A stretch of 64,000 nucleotides of DNA from Arthrobacter sp. CDRTa11 (lineage in GTDB: Bacteria > Actinomycetota > Actinomycetes > Actinomycetales > Micrococcaceae): contig NZ_CP044532.1 in assembly GCF_026427775.1 (NCBI RefSeq), positions 4,464,001 through 4,528,000 on the forward strand, read 5' to 3'. Below, in pieces: positions 8,026 through 14,651 of this stretch. Position 1 is the stretch's first letter. Every line of letters begins with the position of its first letter. The notes beneath the pieces were generated by a model. The model did no database searches and had not been told where the DNA came from. It saw only the letters and a list, made by a program, of their open reading frames with translations. The position numbers and the translations under genes are program-made.

Positions 8026-10020
8026 ATGGACAGCACGGGGGCATGGCCAGCGGGGAGCGGGGCGGGCTTCGAGGCTGCCACCGGTCCTGGGATCGCCGGT
8101 GCCCTGGCCGGTATTGAAGCCTCCACGGCTGCCATTGGCCGAATCATCCGGCCCCATTTGGAGGACAGCATTGCTTTGGATAACAGCACGGCTTTGGATG
8201 ACAGCACGGCTGGCCGTGGCGCTGCCGGTGACGCGGACTCCGATCCGTTGCTGGGCTCTGACCCGTTGCGCCGGCGTCTCGACGCCTGCTTGAATGCGCT
8301 GGCTGAGGTTTCCCGCGCTGATGCAAAAAATGCGGCACTGAAGGTACATCTGGCCGCTGAAATCGTCGAGCTGGAAGAGGCCCTCGCCGCCCCAGCTGTG
8401 ACAGCGCAGGACGCCACGGCCCAGGAAATGTCGGTCACCGCGGAGATCGCGTGCGCCCTCACAGTCAGCGAACGCGCCGCGGGTGCCCTGATCTCTGAAT
8501 CCCAGGCATTGACCAGCATCCTGCCGCAGACCTTGTCCGCGCTGCAGTCCGGGTCGATTTCATGGCAGCATGCCCGGATTATGGTTGATGAAACCAGCAA
8601 TCTGGACCCGGACGGGGCGGCGGCGTTAGAGGCGCACTTCCTGGACCCCGGAGCACCCACCCCTGCCCGCGGCCCGGCCGGTGAGCTCGTCCCGTCCCGG
8701 TTCCGCGCCAGGGCCCGGTCCTGGCGCGAACGCCACCACCCCTTGTCCATCGAGAAGCGCCACGCCAAAGGGGTCCAGGACCGGCGGCTGGAGTACCAGC
8801 CGGACCGCGACGGCATGGCCTGGCTCTCCGCGTACCTCCCGGCCGATCAGGCCTCCGGGATCTGGGATCGGACCACCACCGCCGCACGCGCCCTGCAGGG
8901 CCCGCACGAGAACAGGACCCTCACCCAGCTCCGCGCCGACCTCGCCGCCACCTGGCTCCTCACCAACAACACCCACGGCACCCTGGCCGCAGCCACAGCA
9001 ATGGCCGACGACGGAACGTTGGGCGGCAGGGGCGACCGCACGTACAGCGGCACTAAAAGCGGCCAAACTCGCAGGGGTATTGGCGACCACATGATGGGTG
9101 GCACCGGCACGGCTAGCAGCATCGGCGGTACCGGCACCGGAACAAGCAGCGGCACCGGCAGCGGCACCAGCTTCGATGGCGGCAGCGGCACCGGAACAAG
9201 CAGCGACACCAGCCTCGACGGCGGCACCGACAGCCGCAGCGGTGTGCCGTCGCCGGCAGCGCAGGTGCTCATCACCGTCCCGGTCATGGCCCTCCTGGGC
9301 GCCACCGACGAGCCAGCCACCCTGGACGGGTACGGGCCCATCCCGCCGTCCATGGCCCGGCGCCTCATCAGCGACGGCGCCACGTCGTTCATGCGCGTCC
9401 TGACGGACCCCCGCGACGGCGCACCACTGGAAATCGGCCGGACCAGCTACCGCATCACCAAAGCGATGCGCCAATGGCTCCGGCTCCGGGACGGCAAATG
9501 CCCCTTTCCCGGCTGCAACAACCACTCCCTGGACAACGAAGCAGACCATCTCCTCGCCTGGGCCCGCGGCGGCACCACCGGCATATCCAACCTTGGACAG
9601 CCATGCCCAAAGCACCACCGACTCAAACACACCACGGCCTGGACCCCAACCGGAGCCAGCAAAAACAAACCACCCGGCTGGACCTCACCAACAGGACGCC
9701 ACTACCCCAGCGAACAACCCGACTGGGAACCACCACGCTGGCCAACTCAACCCGGCCGATCCCGTGCCCACCAAGACGCGGGCTCGGACATGCACCCAGA
9801 CGTGGACTCAGAGGTGCTCTCAGACACGAGCGGGGACATGGACCTGGACCCGACTCTACCCGTGGACCCGTTTCCTGAATGGAGTCTTTGGCCTGCAGCA
9901 GAGCCCGATAATCACCTTTGCTGGCCGCCTGAATACCCTCTGCCAGACGAACTCACTCCTGCGAATCTGGAATTCGCCGGCGATCCACTCCGCGATGGGC
10001 ACCTCGTGCAGCAGGCCTGA
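8026..10020 (+). CDS. DUF222 and HNH-endonuclease domain protein (13E12-repeat family type)
   Basis: A 664-aa protein of a family abundant in Actinobacteria. The DUF222 region spans roughly 60-330. A low-complexity Gly/Ser/Thr-rich insert (repeated GTGTSSGTGSGTS-like units) covers about 345-405. An HNH nuclease domain lies near 485-545, with CPFPGCNNHS, EADHLLAWARGGTT and CPKHHRLKH, so the zinc-binding cysteines and catalytic His are all present. The C-terminal ~100 residues are acidic. These proteins are often multicopy and are suspected of being mobile or related to REP13E12, but their role is not established. The insert is made of short GGCACCGG-type DNA repeats and may vary in length between strains. 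No strong ribosome site precedes the ATG. Confidence 0.88.
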   Translation: MDSTGAWPAGSGAGFEAATGPGIAGALAGIEASTAAIGRIIRPHLEDSIALDNSTALDDSTAGRGAAGDADSDPLLGSDPLRRRLDACLNALAEVSRADAKNAALKVHLAAEIVELEEALAAPAVTAQDATAQEMSVTAEIACALTVSERAAGALISESQALTSILPQTLSALQSGSISWQHARIMVDETSNLDPDGAAALEAHFLDPGAPTPARGPAGELVPSRFRARARSWRERHHPLSIEKRHAKGVQDRRLEYQPDRDGMAWLSAYLPADQASGIWDRTTTAARALQGPHENRTLTQLRADLAATWLLTNNTHGTLAAATAMADDGTLGGRGDRTYSGTKSGQTRRGIGDHMMGGTGTASSIGGTGTGTSSGTGSGTSFDGGSGTGTSSDTSLDGGTDSRSGVPSPAAQVLITVPVMALLGATDEPATLDGYGPIPPSMARRLISDGATSFMRVLTDPRDGAPLEIGRTSYRITKAMRQWLRLRDGKCPFPGCNNHSLDNEADHLLAWARGGTTGISNLGQPCPKHHRLKHTTAWTPTGASKNKPPGWTSPTGRHYPSEQPDWEPPRWPTQPGRSRAHQDAGSDMHPDVDSEVLSDTSGDMDLDPTLPVDPFPEWSLWPAAEPDNHLCWPPEYPLPDELTPANLEFAGDPLRDGHLVQQA

Positions 10021-10174
10021 GTGCCAGATCCTCACGCTGGAGAATTCTCGGGCGTACGGGCCACCTGAACCACTGGTATGACTCGGAAGCCATGCGCCCA
10101 ACACGGCCAGCGCAGTAATCCAGGTTGTTCTCTGCCGTTTCGGGCCCGCACCGTCCGGGATGACTTGTGACGTT

Positions 10175-10423
10175 CTATATGGAGACGTCCCTTTCGATTT
10201 CTTCGGCAAGGTCGTCTATCTCTTCGGGGCGCAGGTTGATTCCAGCCTTGCGGAAGCGTTCCTCAAGCACGTGGCTTACGTCATCCTGGATGTGGCCCAG
10301 CCGGATATCGTCACGGACATCTTCGGCAATGCTTTCAATAGTCTCAGGGCTGGAAACATCCACCAGGTCGTCGTCATCGCCGTCGAAAGGGACACCTGCG
10401 GTATAAGCTCCGGAGTCGCTCAT
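10175..10423 (-). CDS. Small acidic hypothetical protein
   Basis: An 82-aa protein, strongly acidic, with a DDDD run near residue 16 and a helical C-terminal half rich in Glu, Asp and Arg (LEERFRKAGINLRPEEIDDLAEEIE). I do not recognise a named family. The sequence has normal coding composition and a plausible folded helical pattern, unlike the overlapping frames. No clear ribosome site is seen. It lies between the DUF222 gene (convergent) and the MetF-like gene (same strand), separated from the latter by one copy of the dispersed palindrome. Confidence 0.6.
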   Translation of the reverse strand: MSDSGAYTAGVPFDGDDDDLVDVSSPETIESIAEDVRDDIRLGHIQDDVSHVLEERFRKAGINLRPEEIDDLAEEIERDVSI

Positions 10424-10486
10424 ATCTTATGGTGGCGGCTGGGGATTGAGTGGTCAAGAACCTTTGAGAATGGCAGGCAACCGGCC

Positions 10487-10510
10487 CGACGGCGGGACCT
10501 CCCGCCGTCG
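10487..10510. repeat. Dispersed palindrome, copy A
   Basis: A perfect inverted repeat: arms CGACGGCGGGA and TCCCGCCGTCG around a CC loop. It is one of at least six copies in this window. It lies downstream of the MetF-like gene and upstream of the small acidic gene, both on the minus strand, so it could act as a terminator for the former. Confidence 0.8.
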
Positions 10511-10584
10511 TCGGCTGCTCCTTCCGTCACGGTCTGTGGACGCCTCCATCTCGGCTCGCCGCGGAGGGCCTTCGCCCTTACCCG

Positions 10585-11436
10585 TTACTCTCGATCGTCA
10601 CGTGCTCTTCCCCGAGCCAATGCTGTCTGGAGTGCAGCGGGTGCTGATGCCAGGCCCAGCCCGGGCAGGGATTGGCCGGGAATCGAGTCGAGGCTGTTGA
10701 AGCTGTAGAGGTGGATGCCCGCGATCGCGCCGGCCTGGCTTTCCAGTCCGGACATCAGGCTTTCTGGCGAGTAGCGGTCGCCGCTCAGGAGCTTGCGGGC
10801 AAGCGGGCCTTTGCGGCTCAGGAATTTGAGCGAACTTCCCACACCGATCTGTGTTCCCAGGGAGATCAGTTTGGTCCGTGGAACGGACCCCGCCACCCCC
10901 GCCCAGATGGGGAGCTCCACGCCTTCGCGGCGCAGGACGGCCGCGAAATCGTGGATCTTCTCCGGGGAAAAGCACATCTGCGTGACCATGTGCGAGGCCA
11001 GGCTCTGCTTGGCCAGAAGGGAATCAAGCACATCCGCAGGACTTACCAACGGGTGCCCCTCCGGATATCCTGCTATGCCTGCCCGCAGCATCCCGCCCGA
11101 ATACTGCGCGATGTCCTCCAGGACAGGAAGAGCCGTTGCGTAGACCCCCGCCGGTTGCTTCCGGTCTCCACCGATCACGAACACCTCGCAGATGCCGGCT
11201 GCATCGCACTCACGAACGATCCGGGTGAGCTCGGCACGGTCGCGCAGGCTCCGCGCCGCGAGGTGCGGGATCACCTTGTAACCAAGCACGCTCAGCTCCA
11301 CGGCGGTCCGCATGGTCCGCTCGATGCCGTGATGCGGCAGGCAGGTCACCGTGAGCGTTGTGGTCAGCGGCACCTTGGCCTTGACCAGCCCAACGATTCC
11401 CGCGGAAGGGATGATCTCAATTCTGATGGGGAGCAT
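10585..11436 (-). CDS. Methylenetetrahydrofolate reductase-like protein (MetF family)
   Basis: A 283-aa TIM-barrel flavoprotein-like protein of the MetF family. Recognisable blocks are CLPHHGIERT, the FAD/folate-site-like GGDRKQPAGVY, GIAGYPEGHP, and the C-terminal HLYSFNSLDS. The canonical enzyme reduces 5,10-methylene-THF to 5-methyl-THF; this divergent type may act on another C1-folate. ATG 11436 is chosen because AGGACA precedes it and homology starts there (MLPIRIEII). An upstream in-frame extension to 11571 would run through the untranslated leader. The gene is preceded by a tandem glycine riboswitch, so expression should respond to glycine, tying it to one-carbon metabolism from glycine, sarcosine or serine. 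Downstream lies palindrome copy A. Confidence 0.85.
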   Translation of the reverse strand: MLPIRIEIIPSAGIVGLVKAKVPLTTTLTVTCLPHHGIERTMRTAVELSVLGYKVIPHLAARSLRDRAELTRIVRECDAAGICEVFVIGGDRKQPAGVYATALPVLEDIAQYSGGMLRAGIAGYPEGHPLVSPADVLDSLLAKQSLASHMVTQMCFSPEKIHDFAAVLRREGVELPIWAGVAGSVPRTKLISLGTQIGVGSSLKFLSRKGPLARKLLSGDRYSPESLMSGLESQAGAIAGIHLYSFNSLDSIPGQSLPGLGLASAPAALQTALARGRARDDRE

Positions 11437-11604
11437 TATTTGTCCTGTCGCAGCCAGGAAGCCTGTGCCGGTGGCAGGGTGCCTGCAAAGGCAGGCCCGG
11501 CATCCATATGCAGGACCGCGAAGGTGACTGTGAATCTCATCAGAGGAACTCCATCCTTCAGGTGGCGCCAAAACGCCACGTTGATTCGGGTTCCTCCCCG
11601 CTCT

Positions 11605-11792
11605 GTATTGGACCTGAGAGTTTCCGTTTTGTCCTGCTGTTCGCAGGGCGCCACTTGCACCGTCGGTGAGCCCGGTTGCCCGGACTGCTTTCCAGAGTTG
11701 CCTAGCCGCGGCGGTACGTGGGCCTGAGAGATTCCCGGAGAGGACTTGCTCCTACGGCGCCTGCAGAACGTACCGGCAGGACTCTCCCGCCG
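11605..11792 (-). promoter_or_regulatory. Tandem glycine riboswitch
   Basis: Read on the minus strand, two glycine-aptamer units lie in series. The first starts with GGGAGAGTCC and has GCCGTAGGAGCAAG and AATCTCTCAGGCCC. The second has CACCGACGGTGCAAG and AAACTCTCAGGTCC. The conserved pieces (GGAGAG opening, GCAA, CTCTCAGG) appear in the expected order in both, although the second unit's opening is degenerate. It ends about 170 nt before the MetF-like ATG at 11436. This class usually turns genes on with glycine; the mechanism here was not determined. Confidence 0.88.
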
Positions 11793-11893
11793 CAGATCAT
11801 CAGCGTGTGCCACTGGTGGGTAACACGGCTCACAGGCTATCCCGTTGCAATAAGGGATGCAAAAGCCTGAGTCAGTAATTCAGGTCAGAAATG

Positions 11894-11923
11894 TACGACG
11901 GCGGGAGGCCCCCCGCCGTCGTA
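11894..11923. repeat. Dispersed palindrome, copy B (diverged)
   Basis: Inverted repeat with arms TACGACGGCGGG and CCCGCCGTCGTA around AGGCCC. It shares the GACGGCGGG core of the family but has a longer loop. It lies directly downstream of the minus-strand DUF3846 gene and upstream of the riboswitch transcript, so it could separate the two units. Confidence 0.7.
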
Positions 11924-11935
11924 AAGTCCAGAGTT

Positions 11936-12280
11936 CTACGCGGCCAATGGCACGTCGAAGAGTTCTTCGGCGAGCCTGATGAGGTGGTGGGGAGCGTCGG
12001 TATCTTCGCCTCCGTTTCGGCGGCCAAGGAAGATGGCCGTCCCGTGGACTGTATCCTCCAGATCGACGCCTGCTTCGCGGATAAGGACCTCCGCCCGCAT
12101 ATTCGGTGAGGTCCGCCTTCCGTCGTTGTCCAGGTAGACATGCCACGTCTGTCCAGTGATCAAACCAACCTCCCCCGCGGCCACGCGCTGCAGTGCGGGC
12201 AGGTCTATCTCAACGGGTTTGAGGTGCACTGGGTGGGAGAGTCTGGCCGGGACAACTAAGGCATTACAGGAAATGATCAT
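11936..12280 (-). CDS. DUF3846-like protein
   Basis: A 114-aa protein resembling the DUF3846 family: a short hydrophobic N-terminus, then LPALQRVAAGEVGLITGQTWHVYLDNDGRRTSPNMRAEVLIREAG, a pattern of small proteins often found on actinobacterial plasmids and phages as well as chromosomes. An FLGRRN segment and an acidic C-terminus follow. Function is unknown. It lies between the 44-aa basic gene and palindrome copy B on the same strand; the 83-nt gap upstream shows no clear terminator. Confidence 0.65.
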   Translation of the reverse strand: MIISCNALVVPARLSHPVHLKPVEIDLPALQRVAAGEVGLITGQTWHVYLDNDGRRTSPNMRAEVLIREAGVDLEDTVHGTAIFLGRRNGGEDTDAPHHLIRLAEELFDVPLAA

Positions 12281-12363
12281 GGTGGTGTCCTTGGAGCTGA
12301 ATACCGGGATGGCGGGCAGCCGTGCGGGCTAGGAGTCCCGCGTTCGGCTGCCCGCTGACTTGG

Positions 12364-12498
12364 TTAGCGCTGGATCTTGCGCGGCTTTATGAAATTAATC
12401 TCGCTGTTTTCATTTTTCGCCTTTTTGTCGGCGCGCTTTTCGAGAATGGATTTGCCAACCTTCTTGGCTGCGCTGCTTTTGGGGGATTTTCCTGACAT
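12364..12498 (-). CDS. Small basic protein, 44 aa
   Basis: A short gene read by hand. The product begins MSGKSPKSSAAKKVGKSILE and continues KRADKKAKNENS, ending INFIKPRKIQR. It is about one third Lys and Arg, with no hydrophobic segment. A good ribosome site (GAAAGGCG) lies about 8 nt before the ATG. Upstream, the minus strand has a plausible -10 (TATAAG, complement of 12545-12550). I recall short Lys-rich proteins of this style in Arthrobacter relatives but know no function; nucleic-acid binding is only a guess from the charge. Confidence 0.6.
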   Translation of the reverse strand: MSGKSPKSSAAKKVGKSILEKRADKKAKNENSEINFIKPRKIQR

Positions 12499-12736
12499 CG
12501 GAATCACGCCTTTCTCTGCGTTGCGTTACCCAATACCATACCCACTTATATTTTTTATGCCAGTTCCCAAAAAGCCCGGCCAGCTGCGCTATGCAGAGGC
12601 GCGGTGGAAACCAAATGATTTGACAGAAATGGTTATGACCGCTTTCTTTATCGTGACCCTGGGCGGGTTTTTTTGTATTTTTGGTCAACCGGATCTACAT
12701 AAAACCAAAACGGAGAAATTTATGGTCAGATTCATG
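12499..12736. other. AT-rich intergenic stretch
   Basis: About 240 nt with clearly lower GC than the rest of the window, including TTATATTTTTTATG and a GGGTTTTTTTGTATTTTT tract. Frames exist on both strands, but their translations are not convincing proteins. I see a candidate minus-strand promoter for the 44-aa gene and nothing else I can name. Confidence 0.6.
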
Positions 12737-12770
12737 CAAAACGCCCGGCTAAGTTTCTCAGCCGGGCGTT
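12737..12770 (-). terminator. Rho-independent terminator of the histidine kinase gene
   Basis: A perfect 10-bp stem (ACGCCCGGCT and AGCCGGGCGT) with a 9-nt loop. On the minus strand it is followed by GTTTTGC, a short U-tract. It sits about 30 nt after the stop of the minus-strand kinase gene. Confidence 0.8.
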
Positions 12771-12798
12771 GTGTTGTGGTGGTAACTGGAGATTAGGA

Positions 12799-14007
12799 CT
12801 AGGTACCAGGTGCTGCCGGTGCCAGGTACAGGCTGACGGCGGTCCCGCCGCTCTGGCTGGCAGAGATGTCCAGGCGGCCGCCGTGGGCCGCCGCGATCCT
12901 GGCACACGTGGCCAGGCCCAGCCCGGATCCTGGCGGGTCCCCCTCCCGGTGCAGCCGGACCAGCGGCTCAAGCACCCGGCGTCGGTCCCCCGGACTGATT
13001 CCCTTGCCGTTATCCGCTACCTGGATGACGACGCCGGCCCCGAAGTTGTCTCCGTGGATCCGGATGACAGGGGGAACCCCGGACCGCCGGTAAGCCACGG
13101 CATTCTGGATGAGGTTCTGCAGCGCCACCCGCATCTGGCTTCCGTCAGCATCGAAATAGAAATCCTCACACTCCACCACGGCTTCGGCTTCCCGCAGGCC
13201 AAGGTTTAGGTCGTCGGCGACGTCCTTCACGAGGTCTGCCAGCGACAGCCGGGACCTGACCAGCGAACCACCAATGGATGCGAAGGTGAGCAGCTCCTCC
13301 ACCATGGACAGCATCCTCCGCGCACTGTGACCCACCACCTCGAGGTACTCGGCAGCTGAGTCGCTATCCGTTTCCATGGAACCTAGCTCCACGTAGCCAA
13401 GGATTGACGTCAACGGATTGCGGAGATCGTGGCTGACCCTGCCGGTGAACTCGGCCAGCCGCTCATTGCTGCCCCTGGTTTCGGTCAAGGCTTCGGCCAG
13501 CGCGCCGTGAAGGGTGGTGACACGCCGGGCCGCAAGCAGGCGGGTATGCAGGACGAAGGGGTCCAGCGGTTTGGTCACGTAATCATCAGCCCCGGCTTTC
13601 ATGCCTTGCAGGACGTCCTCCCGCGCCCCGTGGGACGTCAGCAGGACCAGGTAGGCATAGGACCCCGACTCAGCGGCGCGGATGGCCCGGCACAGTTCAA
13701 ACCCGTTGAGCCCGGGCATCATGAGGTCCGTTACCACCACCTCGGGATGATGGTCCTGGTATAGCTGCCACGCTATGTCCCCGTCGGAGGCCACAATGCA
13801 GTGATGGCCGGACTTCTCGACGGCGGCCCTGGCAACCAGCAGGGATCCTGGATCGTCGTCCACCACCAGCACCGTCATGGCTGGCAGGGGGTTATCGGAA
13901 CCTGGAAGCCCTAAGGGTTCCACGGTCGGACGCGGAACCACCATTTGTCTTTGGACCGGCCCCGTACCCACCGGAAAAGATTCCCCCACTATGTGCCCCC
14001 TGGCCAT
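12799..14007 (-). CDS. Response regulator-histidine kinase hybrid
   Basis: A 402-aa cytosolic signalling protein. The N-terminal receiver domain (about 44-160) has VLVVDDDPGS, phospho-acceptor Asp in VVVTDLMMPG and the Lys in DDYVTKPLDPF. The dimerisation/phospho-acceptor helix contains VSHDLRNPLTSILGY (His near 192). An HATPase domain has LIQNAVAYRR (N box), VADNGKGISPGD (G1) and GSGLGLATCARI (G2). There are no membrane segments, so it probably receives phosphate or partner input through REC. No separate response regulator lies beside it. The ATG at 14007 is used, but in-frame ATGs at residues 22 and 44 are possible. A terminator follows. Confidence 0.9.
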   Translation of the reverse strand: MARGHIVGESFPVGTGPVQRQMVVPRPTVEPLGLPGSDNPLPAMTVLVVDDDPGSLLVARAAVEKSGHHCIVASDGDIAWQLYQDHHPEVVVTDLMMPGLNGFELCRAIRAAESGSYAYLVLLTSHGAREDVLQGMKAGADDYVTKPLDPFVLHTRLLAARRVTTLHGALAEALTETRGSNERLAEFTGRVSHDLRNPLTSILGYVELGSMETDSDSAAEYLEVVGHSARRMLSMVEELLTFASIGGSLVRSRLSLADLVKDVADDLNLGLREAEAVVECEDFYFDADGSQMRVALQNLIQNAVAYRRSGVPPVIRIHGDNFGAGVVIQVADNGKGISPGDRRRVLEPLVRLHREGDPPGSGLGLATCARIAAAHGGRLDISASQSGGTAVSLYLAPAAPGT

Positions 14008-14123
14008 TACAAATCAGAAACGCCGCAGCGCCAGCAGACAGCCTGACGCGCCTAGGAACAGGCTAGTCCGGATTCGGTTGCGATTGGAATGGCTACTGGA
14101 GGGTGGAACCCGGGACAACTCGG

Positions 14124-14423
14124 CTAGGAGCGGGATCTTCTGCCGATTCTGAGGCCTACCCAAAAGGCCAGGACGAGCAGGCCAACAACAGCCACCGCCA
14201 AGCCGATCTGAGTCCCCTGACTGACAAAAGCCGTGCCGTTGCCAGTGAACTCCTGGTTGCTCAGCGGTGCGTAGGCGAACCAGCCAAGGCTGGTATTCCT
14301 GTTGCTCCATGCCACGAAAATACCCGCCATTACCGCGATGACGCCTGCAAGGGGAACGACGGCGGAAGAGAGTCGGCTGGGCCTGGCCGGGTTGCGTTCC
14401 CCGGATGTTTCGTTTTCCCCCAT
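14124..14423 (-). CDS. Small membrane protein, two membrane segments
   Basis: A 99-aa protein beginning MGENETSGER. One hydrophobic helix lies at about 21-39 (SAVVPLAGVIAVMAGIFVAW) and another at about 72-92 (IGLAVAVVGLLVLAFWVGL), with a polar loop between and an Arg-rich tail (RIGRRSRS). No family recognised. A much longer frame continues upstream to 16130, antisense to the glycosidase-like gene, and is not credible; the ATG at 14423 is the sensible start. Confidence 0.65.
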   Translation of the reverse strand: MGENETSGERNPARPSRLSSAVVPLAGVIAVMAGIFVAWSNRNTSLGWFAYAPLSNQEFTGNGTAFVSQGTQIGLAVAVVGLLVLAFWVGLRIGRRSRS

Positions 14424-14651
14424 GCACGTGAGTCTAGTGGGGCTCCCTATCTGTCCAGCGCGTCCACGGCGAGCGCGGGGAGGGCAAACCACAGGGAACT
14501 CTGGAAGGCACTTGGTCAGAGCCGGTAGCCTAAGAGGGCACAGCCGAAAGGGGAAGGCGGAACGCCGTAACGGCATTCCACCTGAACATGGCGATGCTGG
14601 GGAGCAGTGCCCATGCTCTGACGGCTGCAGGACCCCAGCAGGAAGGCCGTC

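Noticed and set aside
12410..12688. 92-codon minus-strand frame in the AT-rich stretch
   Set aside because: It overlaps the better-supported 44-aa gene in another frame and reads as a Trp/Lys/Arg-rich nonsense peptide.
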